A stretch of DNA of 64,000 nt from Urophycis tenuis (GCA_036785325.1 JAXIVH010000181.1:257448-321447); one strand, 5' to 3'; shown: positions 20,210 through 32,019, numbered from the stretch's first letter. Notes: generated from the letters alone by a model not told the origin. Program-made: numbers and translations.

Positions 20210-20551
20210 ACAGTGGAGGTGGACCTGATGGAGGCCAGGCTGTTCAGCCAGCCGCTCCCGGAGTCCCTCAGGGAGGGGGCCTACCAGGACTTTGGCACGT
20301 GGGTTCTCTGCTGCAGAGTCTTCCACCGGACCCTGGTACCCCCGAGTACCAAGCAGGTCCAGGAGTACCGCCGGAGCCTGACCCAGCCGGGCTTCTTCAG
20401 CAGGGGGGCGGTGTGGGTCCGGGGGTACCTCGGGGAGAACTACGCCGAGGTCACCTCCACGGCCCACAGCAGCACCAATGACCACCCGGACAACCAGACG
20501 ACGACACCCCCCCAAGAGACGACCCTTAAGGGCTCACAGACCGCAGCATGA
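20210..20551 (+). CDS. Unrecognised exon, ends before envelope-like relic
   Basis: After ttcacag at about 20213 the frame is open to the stop at 20549-20551. It encodes SQPLPESLREGAYQDFG, an RSLTQPGFFSRGAVW stretch and a Thr-rich tail. I do not recognise it. An overlapping ATG in the stop region (atgactgtggga) opens a short hydrophobic peptide (VVLSVLLLLTAVLLW). This overlap and the envelope-like sequence beyond it suggest a retroviral or retrovirus-captured origin, which is inference. Confidence 0.35.
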   Translation, partial: TVEVDLMEARLFSQPLPESLREGAYQDFGTWVLCCRVFHRTLVPPSTKQVQEYRRSLTQPGFFSRGAVWVRGYLGENYAEVTSTAHSSTNDHPDNQTTTPPQETTLKGSQTAA

Positions 20552-20639
20552 CTGTGGGAGTGGTGCTGAGTGTTCTGCTGTTGCTGACTGCAGTACTACT
20601 GTGGTGATGGACAATACACAAGAATGGACGGCACACCTG

Positions 20640-21562
20640 GAAAATGATCCTGCTCCTCTGCATGCTGGCCTCCGAGATCCACGGAGCGCCGTCTAACCCA
20701 CTGCCAAGGGACTGCAAAGGACATCCGGCTCATTCCATGCATACTGATAACCGGGGATCCGTGTATCAAAGATAGTGAATTAAGGCCGTTGAAGGGGTAT
20801 CACTTTTACATATGCAAAGATCAAGGGCGGGACTGTAGCTGGTCAGAAGTAGGCGTAGGCACTAACACACGTCTGGTTTCTCCTTATGATGGTCGAACTC
20901 CCGAATGAGGTAACTTTACAATAGCCCTCTCTCCTAAAACAGTGGTAAACCTACACATTCGGCCGACTTTGTGGGTCAACATCACCCTCCGGATGTATGC
21001 ATGGTGTCACAGGGTAGACGTCTGGGGAAGAATAATGATAGAGGTGAGAAATTATACGACTAACCCGATAGAGGAAATCAACACCAATAACGGCCTCGGC
21101 CCTCAGCGACCTAAACCCCCCGTCCATAGGGACCCGTATGGACATAGAAAGAGGGGCTCGAACCCAGGGTAACTTATGGCTCAACCGGATGAGGAGGGTG
21201 GCGTCCGAGAGTACCAAGGAGACCTGTCTAGCCTGCTCCGAGGCCAGTCCTACCCCGAGCCTGGCCCCCTCGTTAGTAGATGTAGTGATAAATAGCACAC
21301 TCCAACACACCTACTGGCAATGCATGATTAACATGACCCAGGGGAATGACACGGAAACCAGTTGCAAACCCCTGAAGGTGAGCTTCCCTAAAGCCAGCCT
21401 TAAAGCGGGCAACCACTCAAGTGTTCCACTAGTTAATCCATATACACCAGGGAATCTAACATGTTGGGACAACTTAAGCAATAGAATGGCGGAGGCCACA
21501 GCCTCCCCAATGGACTTAAGGGTTTTACTCTGTCCCTATGATCAGAGAGGTTCCCCTTAAGG
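20640..21562 (+). pseudogene. Endogenous-retrovirus envelope-like relic
   Basis: Fragments in different frames read like a surface glycoprotein. There is a signal-peptide-like start near 20643, Cys-containing pieces (for example CKDQGRDCSW), several N-glycosylation sequons (NIT, NYT, NMT, NHS, NLT) and a CLACSEA motif like that in fish retroviral envelopes. Stops and frame changes near 20905 and 21170 interrupt it. No transmembrane subunit, gag or pol was found nearby. The call rests on motif style and not on an alignment. Confidence 0.45.
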
Positions 21563-22430
21563 TACGCACCGTTTTGCGAACATGATGTATAACCATGTGT
21601 AACCAATCAAATATGCTATAATCTGTGTGATCACTATGGGACCTGCTGTCCGCTATGTACCTGTTTAACACTGTATGACCCGTCAAGGTGAATGCCACCT
21701 TCCCATAAGGAGGGTGCGATTGGGTTTTACTCACACTAGTGAGAGGTTTCCCAGTCGGTTGACGGGCTGATGATTGTGCACAATGTGCTTCGCTAGTAGA
21801 ATGGTCATCTGTGATGAACAAGGAGGGAATTGTGAAGTACATGAAAAAACAACAACAATGAATGTACTAATCATGACAAGCTATGCAATAAGGTGTGCTA
21901 GGTTAAGAATGTACTGATTAATGTGCCATGACAGTAAAAGATTAAACATGTGATCCCACGGAATAACAGTTTTTTTTTAACAAAGAGGGTGACAGGCTCC
22001 GATATTTTCTGTTGACCGTGTCACTACTGATTATCACGTTTCACTTATTACTTATTCTATAGTTAAGTTCATCGTTATGCCAATTTAAGTTTGTTGTAAC
22101 GACTTTGGTTAATAAACATCATGAAACTTAGAACGTGGACTTCATTTTGGACCACGCGTCACAGTAGGAGCCTACTCAGCCTCTTAGCGGCTGTTTGAAT
22201 GGAAAATTGCCGCAACAATTAATTAAACAGAAAATAAGCGCATCCACAAGGCAGCATGAACGGGATTCGGCGTGGGATTATTCATATGGACCCACTGGGT
22301 CACCAGCGTTTTGAATGAATGGACATTGGATGGACTTGGACTCTTTGTTCTTTGAACGTGGATCAGTTGATCGATGTGGAAACGCGCTTGTCAGCTGCAG
22401 CACATCACAGCCATTAGAAGCGGTAAGATT
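21563..22430. other. Non-coding stretch after the envelope-like relic
   Basis: No open frame of interest. An AATAAA lies near 22111 in gttaataaacatc, and a thymidine run at 21971. It could be the 3' end of the retroviral relic, but no matching long terminal repeat was found upstream. Confidence 0.35.
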
Positions 22431-22535
22431 GAATCCTCAATCTCAGATTGAATTCAAGCATTCCTTCTTTAGTTGAACCCAATTAAAGTCTAACTTTGTA
22501 ATACAATAAAGATTACAGCTATCCAGTCAATTATT

Positions 22536-22609
22536 GTTGCCAAGTGGTCAAATGTGGTGTATTTAGGCTCTGCTTTGAGGACGTGGTGTTTCAAATCCGA
22601 ACTCTGCCA
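22536..22609 (+). pseudogene. tRNA-Leu pseudogene (second decayed type)
   Basis: Same decayed copy as 2766-2838, here 60 bases upstream of an intact tRNA-Leu. Confidence 0.5.
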
Positions 22610-22669
22610 GTCAACACTATGAATTTAAGTTAAACTTTGAAGTGGCATTGAGGAAAACATGTTGCCGGA

Positions 22670-22751
22670 GGTAGTGTGGCCGAGCGGTCTAAGGCGCTGG
22701 ATTAAGGCTCCAGTCTCTCAGGAGGCGTGGGTTCAAATCCCACCACTGCCA
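22670..22751 (+). tRNA. tRNA-Leu (AAG)
   Basis: 82 nt. The acceptor ggtagtg pairs with cactgcc, the D-arm is ggccgagcggtc, the anticodon arm ctggattaaggctccag gives AAG, the variable arm is long, and the T-arm is gtgggttcaaatcccac. All stems pair and no CCA is encoded, as expected in a nucleus. Confidence 0.93.
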
Positions 22752-23153
22752 GGCAATTCTGTGCATTCAGGGCATCATTTTGAAAGGCCATTCTCAAAAG
22801 GTAATACTGTGGCCAGACATGGTATGCTCAAATACATAGAAACTCTGCATAAAAACAACACTCTTCCTCAAACCCAATGTACTTACTTGTTTATCATTGA
22901 GTCAAACTGTTGCAGTGTGGACTAAACAATCCAAAAGGGAACAATTGCAAGATAGGGGTAGAAGAGTAGTATGGATGGTAGGAGTAGAAGAAGTTGAACA
23001 TGTAACAAATCTGAATCTGGTTCTCTGTAGTGTAAGTTGCCATCAGTAAGATGAGTCTGGACCATTTGAGAACAAGGACAGTAGAGTGAATTCAAAGAAG
23101 TCAGCCATTAGAGCAATGGTACAGCACTTTGAGCAAAGATTTGCCATAACATT

Positions 23154-23225
23154 GGGCTCATCCGGGATTTGAACCCTGGACCTCTCGCACCCTAAGGGAG
23201 AATCATACCCCTAGACCAACTAGCC
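23154..23225 (-). pseudogene. tRNA-Pro (AGG) pseudogene
   Basis: Most of the tRNA-Pro sequence is present, but changes in the acceptor (ctagtt), T-stem (ccctgga) and anticodon stem (agggag) break pairs. The flank 23035-23160 matches the left flank of the transposon at 3180-3285. Confidence 0.65.
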
Positions 23226-23450
23226 ATGCTGTGCAGAATTTATTCGGTCATGTTGAAAATGGGTGCAATGACAAGCCAATAGTTTTAAACAGATTGATGT
23301 AGCTGTAACTATGCCACCACATTCAAACATTTGTTTGGGCACTGGGTTCAAGGTCAAGACTGCTATCCGTTACACCTTTGCATAACACCTTTGATCCGCT
23401 CATGGAAGAACTATCCCTGGACTGTCCCCACAAAACTTTACTGCTTCATG

Positions 23451-23522
23451 GGGCTCGTCCGGGATTTGAACCCGGGACCTCTCGCACCCTAAGCGAGAAT
23501 CATACCCCTAGACCAACGAGCC
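23451..23522 (-). tRNA. tRNA-Pro (AGG)
   Basis: 72 nt. The reverse complement starts ggctcgttggtctagggg, its anticodon loop CTTAGGGT gives AGG, the T-arm is cccgggttcaaatcccgg, and the 3' end acgagccc pairs with the 5' strand. Confidence 0.93.
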
Positions 23523-23696
23523 ACATTGTACCATGCACATTTGGTCATATTGTAAATTGGTCCAAATAAAACTAGAACACATGGTCTTCAACAAATTGTT
23601 ATCGAACCACCTTTGCCACGAACTTCAATTATTCTTTTTTTCAGAGAGACTTCAATTCTTAATGTATTACAATAATGGCAACAGACACCCAGTAAG

Positions 23697-23775
23697 TTAT
23701 AGTGGCCGAGTTCTCAAACAGAGTATATTTACACTCTGCTTAAAGGATGCCATGTTTCATTTACTACCTCTGCCA
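23697..23775 (+). pseudogene. tRNA-Leu pseudogene, strongly decayed
   Basis: It retains tagtggccgag and ctctgcca with the right spacing, but no intact arm. Confidence 0.4.
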
Positions 23776-23929
23776 GCCAACTGTTGAATTTCAGCACAAT
23801 TTTGCCGAGGCATTGAATGAAGGTCATTATTTGTGGTAGGTATGTAGCTTAAGCTACTTCTCATAGGCACCAAATCCACCCTCAATAAAACTGGTCCTGT
23901 CTCTCTCACCATCGGCACCTCGACCATCA

Positions 23930-24800
23930 CCCCCTCCCCCCGGCACGCAACCTTGGTGTCTCCTTCGATCCCCGTGTCAGCTCCATCATCAAGACCTCAT
24001 ACTTCATACAAGATCAGACACTGCCCCTCCCCCTCTGCTGCCGAATCCCTCATCCATGCCTTCATTTCCTCACGTCTGGACTACTGCAACTCCCTCCTCA
24101 CTGGCATCACCTCTCACTCCCTCCATAGACTCCAAATGGTCCAAAACTCTGCTGCTCGCCTCCTCACCCACACCCGGTCCTGTGAACACATCACTCCTGT
24201 CCTCTCCACTCTCCGCTGGCTCCCCATCAAACAACGCATCACCTTCAAAATACTCCTACTGACTTTTAAAGCTCTCCATCATCTAGCCCCGTCCTACCTA
24301 TCAGATCTCCTCACCCCCAATCGACCCTCCCGAGCCCTCCGATCCTCCTCCACACTCACTCTGATCGCTAAACCATCAAGACTCAAAACCTTCGGCGACA
24401 GAGCCTTCTCCTCAGCAGCACCCTGACTCTGGAACTCACTCCCCCAATCTGTTTGTGACACCCCCTCACTTCCCACATTCAAATCCCGTTTAAAAACATA
24501 CCTCTTCTCCCAAGCCTACGACCTCCCCTATCCATAACCCTAACAATCCCCTCCCTTGCCCTCTCCCCTCCTCATGCCCCCCCCCTCATCCCACCCCACC
24601 ACTATCCCCTGCATCTCGGCCCATTGGACTGCCATTGCTCCTGTCCTGTCCTTATGTCTTGTCTTGGATGTCTTGTCTTGTGTTTGTATGTATGTCTGTA
24701 TGCATGTACATATGCGGCGGTACTGTCGTCTTTCTTCGTTCTTTGTTTCATTTTGTAAGCGCTGAAAAGCACTTTACAAATAAAATGAATTATTATTATT
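23930..24800 (+). mobile_element. L2-like LINE 3' end
   Basis: An open frame (23953-24426) encodes the C-terminal part of a fish L2/CR1-type LINE. Recognisable pieces are FISSRLDYCNSLLTGI, LQMVQNSAARLL, PVLSTLRWLPIKQRI and LAPSYLSDLL. The 3' untranslated region ends agcactttacaaataaaatg with an ATT-repeat tail (24788-24802), typical of L2 tails. The 5' end is truncated and the copy sits inside the tRNA array. Confidence 0.85.
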
Positions 24801-24843
24801 AAGCACAATTTTGCTGAGGCGTTGAAGAAAGGTCATTTTTTTG

Positions 24844-24920
24844 TGGTAGAATGGTCCAAGGAGCCAAATCAGGCTCCTGCCTCCAAGAAGGAGGCATGGG
24901 TTCAAATCACACCAGTGCTA
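24844..24920 (+). pseudogene. tRNA-Leu pseudogene
   Basis: Paralogue of 2049-2121 (ggtagaatggtccaaggagc, then gggttcaaatcacacc). Confidence 0.55.
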
Positions 24921-25065
24921 GGATTTTCAGTGGTATTTCATGTCAGATCATTGAATACTTTATCGAAACTCCTACGTATTACATTATGTATCACAGCTTC
25001 TCACTGACGATTGTATCAAATGTTAAAGGCACAGAACACAACTTTCAGCATAGGGTCTTTGCGTT

Positions 25066-25137
25066 GGGCTCGTCCGGGATTTGAACCCGGGACCTCTCGC
25101 ACCCAAAGCGAGAATCATACCCCTAGACCAACGAGCC
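25066..25137 (-). tRNA. tRNA-Pro (TGG)
   Basis: 72 nt with fully paired arms. The anticodon loop on the - strand is CTTTGGGT. D- and T-arms are identical to the AGG gene at 23451. Confidence 0.93.
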
Positions 25138-25316
25138 ATGCCATGATGTAAATGAGCTGGTCATTTTGAAATTTAGTGCAATGACAAGCCACGGCCCAAA
25201 CTCTCAATCATTGATATAGCCAGAACTATGCCATCAAAATCAAGCATTGTTGCTTCAGTTGGACCCAATTAAAGTCTAACTTTGTAATAAAGATCTCAGC
25301 TATCCAGTCAATTATT

Positions 25317-25390
25317 GTTGCCAAGTGGTCAAATGTGGTGTATTTAGCCTCTGCTTTGAGGACGTCGCGTTTCCAATCCCAACTCTGCCA
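25317..25390 (+). pseudogene. tRNA-Leu pseudogene (second decayed type)
   Basis: Same decayed copy as 2766 and 22536, just upstream of the tRNA-Leu at 25422. Confidence 0.5.
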
Positions 25391-25421
25391 GTAAGAGGCA
25401 TTGAGGAAAGCATGTATCGGA

Positions 25422-25503
25422 GGTAGTGTGGCCGAGCGGTCTAAGGCGCTGGATTAAGGCTCCAGTCTCTCAGGAGGCGTGGGTTCAAATCCCACCACTG
25501 CCA
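25422..25503 (+). tRNA. tRNA-Leu (AAG)
   Basis: 82 nt, identical in the mature region to 22670-22751, with all stems intact. Confidence 0.93.
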
Positions 25504-25689
25504 GGCAGTTCTGTGTATTCAGGCAACTTTTTGAAAGGCCATTCTCAAAAGGCAATACTGTTGCTTGTTATGTTATGCTCAAGTATGAAGGGTAGAATGC
25601 TGAATTCAATGTCCAGAGTGCATTGTCAATTTTTTAGAACGTTAGAGCCACAGCACACAACTTTGAGCATAGAAAATCACCTTTACATT

Positions 25690-25751
25690 GGGCTCGTCCG
25701 GGATTTGATCTTGCATCCTCAGCGAGAATCATACTCCTAGACCAATGAGCC
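25690..25751 (-). pseudogene. tRNA-Pro pseudogene with internal deletion
   Basis: The ends match tRNA-Pro, but about ten bases of the T-arm and anticodon region are missing (62 nt in all). Confidence 0.65.
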
Positions 25752-25943
25752 ATGCTGAGCTAGTGTGATGTAGTCATACATATTAAGTTATGTTTAAACC
25801 ATTTTGAACTAATTAAATCAATAAAACCACTGATTTCAATCTCGAGAGTGCTAACAAATGTATTGTGAGCATCATTCTGATTGTTAAATCTATTATCAAT
25901 GAGATGGTGCACATATCTCTCAACAGAAATTTCCTGCATCATC

Positions 25944-26015
25944 GGGCTCGTCCGGGAGTTGAACCCGGGACCTCTCGCACCCGAAGCGAGAATCATACCC
26001 CTAGACCAACGAGCC
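25944..26015 (-). tRNA. tRNA-Pro (CGG)
   Basis: 72 nt. The anticodon loop CTTCGGGT gives CGG, T-arm cccgggttcaactcccgg, acceptor intact. Confidence 0.92.
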
Positions 26016-26185
26016 GCACTACACTATGTAGATTTGGTCATCTTTGAAAATCCATAAGAAAGCATAACGCAACCTCTTAAACATATTGTTATGTAACTCT
26101 GCCACGTTCATTCAAATATTCTTTCTTCAGACCAAATTAAATTCTAACTCTATTACAATAATGTTTACATACATCCAGTGAGTTA

Positions 26186-26261
26186 TAGTGACCCAGGGGT
26201 CAAACGTGGTGTATTTAGGCTCTGCTTTGAGGACGTAGTGTTTCAAATCCCAACTCTGCCA
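26186..26261 (+). pseudogene. tRNA-Leu pseudogene (second decayed type)
   Basis: Same decayed copy as 2766, 22536 and 25317, upstream of the tRNA-Leu at 26322. Confidence 0.5.
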
Positions 26262-26321
26262 GTCCACGCGTTGTATTTAAGCACGATTCTGAAGAGGCAT
26301 TGAAGAAAAGTCATCTTTTGT

Positions 26322-26403
26322 GGTAGTGTGGCCGAGCGGTCTAAGGCGCTGGATTTAGGCTCCAGTCTCTCAGGAGGCGTGGGTTCAAATCCCACCACTG
26401 CCA
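26322..26403 (+). tRNA. tRNA-Leu (TAG)
   Basis: 82 nt. The anticodon arm ctggatttaggctccag gives TAG. All stems pair and the rest is identical to the AAG isoacceptors. Confidence 0.93.
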
Positions 26404-27122
26404 AGAACTTCTGTGCATCTAGCCAGCATTTTGAAAGGCCATTCTCAAGAGATAATACTGTGGCCTGACATGTTATCCTCAAATACTTAGAAAACCTGCA
26501 TATAAACAATGCAGTGCCTCAAACACAAAGTACTTGTTTATCAATCATTCAAACTATTACAATTGGGACTTAACAAAAGGGAGGAATTGCTGGATCATAA
26601 ACAGTAGGGGCAGTAGAACACAACAAAACGCATTGGGCTTCACAGGCATTTGAGTGTTAGTTGCCGTCAGTAAACTCTGACTCTACCATTTGAGGACACA
26701 GGAAGTAGACCAAACTGAACTCATAAACCCGTGCCTGGGATCCAAGAATTTTCATCAAAGCCACAGTACACAACTTTGAACATACATCTTTACAGCGCAT
26801 ACATAAGCAGTAGAAGAAGTTGAACATGTTTCAAAACTTAATGTGCTTCTCAGCCATTAGAGTGTAAGTTGCCATCAGTGCCATCAGAGAAGGTTACTTT
26901 GTAAAATGTAATTATAAGGATCAATTTACTTGCCATAAAGAAAGATGAAGTGCTCAAGGAGTACAATTTTTTTTTTTTTTAAAGCAAGGCATTGATTTAA
27001 ATGTCCAGAGTGCTATCCATTTCTTTATGGAAGTTGCATTGTCAGCATCTCTCTGATTATTGAATGAATGAACATCAACACCAAGGTACACAATATTGAG
27101 CTTAGAAATTTGGTGCTTTATG

Positions 27123-27194
27123 GGGCTCGTCCCGGATTTGAACCCGGTACCTTTCACACCCTGAGATAGAATCATAGCCCTAGAACAACAAGTC
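27123..27194 (-). pseudogene. tRNA-Pro pseudogene
   Basis: The overall frame is kept, but the anticodon stem (ctatctcagggtgtg) and the acceptor are mismatched. Confidence 0.6.
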
Positions 27195-27589
27195 ATGATT
27201 TACTACAATGCTATGGTGATTTAGAAAATTGGTCCATAACAAACCATAAGGCAACCTCTTAAAAATATTATTTTGAAGTCTAACTTTGTAATACAATTAC
27301 AGATATCCAGACTCAATACCCCATTTGACAGCCCCAATCATACAGCACCATGTTGTGTGGGACCCTCGTGCTGAGCCAGGGTGAAGCAGGCTGTCAGGCG
27401 CTCTTCATTCAGAGATGATGACGTGAAGGCAATCGAGGGCAGAGCCCTGTCTGTCATCAAGCCAGAGGCATGATGGGGATAAATTGAGATTGTTCCATTG
27501 AGCACTTTCATGAAAATACAGTCTTCAAGCTTAAAAACAATATTAAATATCAAAAGTAAACCACAGTTAATTACAAAACGAACAGATCA

Positions 27590-28330
27590 GGGTTGGACCC
27601 AATTGCAGAACAAAACCACACAAGTGTAAAAATAAAGTGTCTTTATAGGCAGGCGAACGAAGATCAGGAAGGGCGAGGCGGAGATTGGAGTCGAGAACAG
27701 GCAGGATCGTGAAATCGGGACAGGAGAATTGTTGGAGAGACTTGCATGTGGTAACAGCATGGCTGTGTTCCGATATCCATACTTCATGAGTACACTTAAA
27801 CGTAGTATACTGTCCGTACTCACTAAGTAGGCACATTTTCAGATGTTAGTGTTGTTCCAAATGGTGCACTTACCAGAAATTACTATCTGCTGTGCGGCCA
27901 CGTCACCCTCCAAAAACACGTGAATCCATTATGCCCACTGACGTCTAGCCATTTTTGAACTGAGCGCGGCTCAGCCTGGCTCCACCTCTTCCGCTTCATA
28001 GCTAAGATGGCTGCCGTTGAGTACGGATAGTGTACGCTGTCCTTACTCAACGGCAGCCATCTTAGCCATCGATGCATACTATGTGCATTAACCGTTTTGA
28101 GGGCAACATCTGGGTCCTTTGAGTACACTTCTGTTTGCCATGATCGTAATCGGAACATCCTACGTACTCAAACTAAGTATACTAAGTACGGTAAGTATGG
28201 ATATTGAAACACGGCCCAAGTCTCAGAACAATCTGGCACCAGGTGAATAGTGAGGGACTTATTTATAGACTTCACTAATCACCTGATGCGGTGCAGGTTG
28301 AATGAGTGAGAGGTGGGGGTAGGCAGACTG
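27590..28330. mobile_element. Repeat nest: fish interspersed repeat split by a MITE
   Basis: The outer parts (27590-27757 and 28220-28330) resemble the common fish repeat that begins with a run like acccaattgcagaac and ends with an addition/removal-of-paralogue type tail; its class is not certain. The inner part 27761-28216 has inverted ends (ggctgtgttccgatatccat versus the complement of atattgaaacacggcc), so it looks like a MITE. No clear target duplication was seen. Confidence 0.5.
28001..28066. repeat. 27-bp-arm hairpin inside the MITE
   Basis: Arms gctaagatggctgccgttga and tcaacggcagccatcttagc extend to about 27 paired bases with one mismatch and a 12-base loop. The arms contain aagatggctgcc, which resembles a YY1 site. 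Confidence 0.85.
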
Positions 28331-31300
28331 TGACAAATACAAGCAACACAGTTTGATTGAACGACTGCTTAAGTAACATATTCCACCATGCAAAAGGGTT
28401 TGTCGATTCAATTATCTCTTTAGCAACAGCAGGGTAGGCCTACCGCATTACACAGGATGTGAACCATGTGTCTGACGTGCGTCAGCTGGAACAGTGGAAG
28501 GGTGAGAACAAGGTTCTCCTGCCGGAGCATGGCCTTACTATGAGTGCAACGCCACAGTAGTCGTAAGAAAATGTCAGAGGCCAGGCTTATGCTGATTTTT
28601 GCGAGGGAGAAGGGGATCCTCTTTGGCCGCTGAATGTGGGACTTGTTTCTGTGTGTGAGTTCATGCTGCTTGTGCTTGTGTAGCTGCTGATATAATGTAG
28701 GCCTATGCATGTATAACCTTGACGTGAAAGCAGCAGGCGGCAGATTCCACACAGCCAAAAGGTGAGGGCTTCATTAAAACACTGTCTCCCAATGGTCAGT
28801 CCACCAATCCAAAAGTGCCTGATGATTGTTTTCTATCTTCCATCTTTCAAGGATGTGTGTCACTCACTGGAAAGTTGCAAGGCCAGCGCACAATCGCTGT
28901 CTTTTGAATGTGGCGTCTGTGATGTGAGCACTATAGTTAGAGGTATCAGTTGTTGATGGTATAAGGTTGTTAATGTTCCTATTCCTACGATGACCAGGTC
29001 CACCGTCATCTGGTAGTGTTCACAGCAAGCGTCTCAAGCCGAGCTCAAACCCATAAACTGGCTCAAGATGTTGATTTGTTGGATTCAGTTTTCTTCTGCC
29101 CCGTCCCTGAGGATAGGTTGCCACCTGCTGGTGAGTCAGAACTGCGCCTGCAGAAGAGCTTGACAATGTGACAGAGAGGCTGTCACTGCTCCTGTGGCGT
29201 CTTTGCCGCTGACTCGTGAGGCACTAATCGGCACCCGTGTCACTTAAACATGTGACCGTATTTTGAAACATTTCTTCTGGCCAGATATGAAACCTGTTTG
29301 TGGGAAAACGAAATCAGGTAGTGCCTCCCACTCCACCACGTCTTATTCCTGCAGTTGATGAGCCTTTTGAGCACCTTCTTTGTGATTGTGTTGGCCCAGA
29401 ACAAAGTCTGGTAACCACTTTTTATTAACCGTAATGTGTGTTTCTGCCGGGTTCCCTGAACAACTCCTTTACGGAGAATTACCGCACCTACTAACACTGG
29501 AACTCTGGGTACTAACAGACTATTAGGTCTTTGGTGTGTATCCCACTTGGAAAGGTTCAACGCGATTTGGTTTATTCAGAGATATGAGGTAAAGGGTGGT
29601 TCATGAAACAGCTGTGGGACAAAGGAAGTTCTACAGTATCTATAGGTAAGGGTGGCATGGTAAAGAAGTCACGCCTATAGGGTCTGATTTATCTCATCCC
29701 CATAAAGCCTGTATGTTGTTGTCTCTCGACGACTTTGTGAACAGAAACTATAGTCAGAACTGGTATTCACTCTAATACCGTGTGGCCCTGATAATGTTGG
29801 CAGTATCAATCGGCTATTTTTTGTATTGCTTGTAAATTAACTCCTTCAGTCTCTCTCACTTCCCTTTTCCCTGGGTTAATATTCCCCAGGGAATATTGTT
29901 ACCCCTCACTCTCTCAAGTGTTCTGGGGAGATAACACACGCAGAGAAGACAGTTAGCAGAATTACTTAATAGAAACAAGTTCCCAAATCAGCATTGGCTA
30001 CATTCTTACATTAAGTATTGGGATGCAAAAAATGTCCAAAAACTCTATTGGAGTACACAGTCTCACAGCGTGGAGTCGTTTTGTAGATAATTTGGTGGAA
30101 ACTATCATAAGTCTTTTTCTGCCTAATCTGTATGATATGGTCTTTAGAGCTCCATTGGCCATGCAGTTCTTTACCTGCTTTTTACTGTGGTAGAGCTAGT
30201 GGGATGCACACAAAGTGATTTAATCCATTGGGAACCTTTTTGAAATGTGAGATGTCGCTGTTGCACTTCAGCAAGGCTACTGCTAAATGTAAATGTAAAT
30301 CTACTAAAGAGGTACTAATTTTCAGGTTTTCTTCATCAGCACATTACTCCAATTTGCTTGCCAACACAAATACTGAGAGTCTGAGCTGCTTAGCAGTACA
30401 TTCAAAATCAGGTAAACTCATCAAGTTTGAAGGACACACGTTATTTCCTTGAGACTGGTGAGGTGGTCTATCCCGGGGGAGAGAGCCATTGTTGTAGTGT
30501 TAAGTGTAGTGGTTAGTGTTTGTAGAGGAAGGGAGCCTTCTCTGAAGTGTAAAGGTAGCCTACTTTATGCTAAGGCTTATTTTTTGGATGACTATATGAT
30601 GACTACGATGACCACAGGCAAGGAGGGTAAAGAAAGTAATTTCTTGGGAGAATTCTTATCTGATGACAGTAATGGTGGTGGGGTGGGTGGGTTGGTGGTG
30701 GTGGACAGTGTGGCGGGGTAAAGGTCTGACAGATTCATGGGCGTCTGTCACAGGCTGTGTCTGTGTGTGTCTCATTCCTTTTATTTGTCTGCCGAAGGAG
30801 GACATGGTGAAAAGGCGTTCATTCTCTCTCTATACTGTCATTTCTTCAAGGACAAAAGACCAACTTTAACACACACACAGACACAACCGGGCCATAACAG
30901 ACCATAGAGATGATACACACACCCTACCCAAGAACAAGGCCACGGATAAAAGGGGGGCTGCTTGTCCGTTACAGGATGTGTTTTGGGGATCATCAACTGT
31001 GCATTGGACATCAGTAAAATAACCGTTGACGGGCCATGAATTCTGTTTGCAGTGCTGAAATGAAAAAAAAGGAAATACAGACAAAACCTTCTGAGGAAAT
31101 GTTTCATTAAGCCCCTATCACTCGTGCGCTCTTAACCTACAATGTTCCAGAACGTTTCCTGCATGGGGTCACGTGGCAATGGGAACAGCGATCTGTGCCA
31201 TCAAATGTGTCTGCACACACTACACGGTAACATTGTGAAGTGAACGCAGTAACATAGCCAGGAGCGGCCCTTTCAGGGGGGTTGCATCGGTCTGACGCAA

Positions 31301-31915
31301 GACGCTTTCACGTGGAGCGAGCAAACCAATCACCAGACTCCTCTGACGACTTGAGTCCGTGGCTGTTTATCTTAACCCGCCAATGCTTTTCGGATGATTC
31401 CATAAAAATATCAATACAAACAAGCCGCTCTTTTTCTCAAGGCTCTTTAATTGGACAGATTCCAAAAGAAAGGAGCTTCTCTCGGGTCTCCAAGATTTAT
31501 GGCCGGCAGGCTTCCAAACGTTTAGCATTACCGCCATCTGCTGGACGGTTCCTTGGCTGCTCTCCTGTTTCTGTTTGGTGGGGATCGGCAGAGCTGGCGC
31601 AGTGTTCTGGACCAACAAGCTGTGTGTGCACGTTGAACGTGGACTTAAGTTTCGTGAGTGAGGCCTAACGGCCCCTAGAAGCATCCCATTGGTGCAAGGG
31701 TGTGTATGTCTTGGTGCTTTACTTTACCCCTTTAGCAAACAAGCATCGCTCTACCAAGGAGGGGTTCAAAAGGAACTGCTAGCACATAAAAAAAAAACGT
31801 TTTCTGCTTTCCATTACTTTTCAAAGGGGAAACTGTCTGGACAACAAGTGGATGTCATCGATCGATTAAATTGGTGATTGGCAGGCTGAACACAAAGTCC
31901 TAATTCATATTAGGC
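28331..31915. other. Intergenic stretch, no gene recognised
   Basis: Several frames of 60-130 codons occur (the longest on the + strand at 31282-31668). None shows a known motif, splice support or composition unlike its surroundings. A palindromic run near 29870-29905 and a short tail like the LINE 3' ends (gctaaatgtaaatgtaaat at 30280) are the only structure seen. Confidence 0.5.
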
Positions 31916-31919
31916 CATA

Positions 31920-32019
<100 letters not shown>

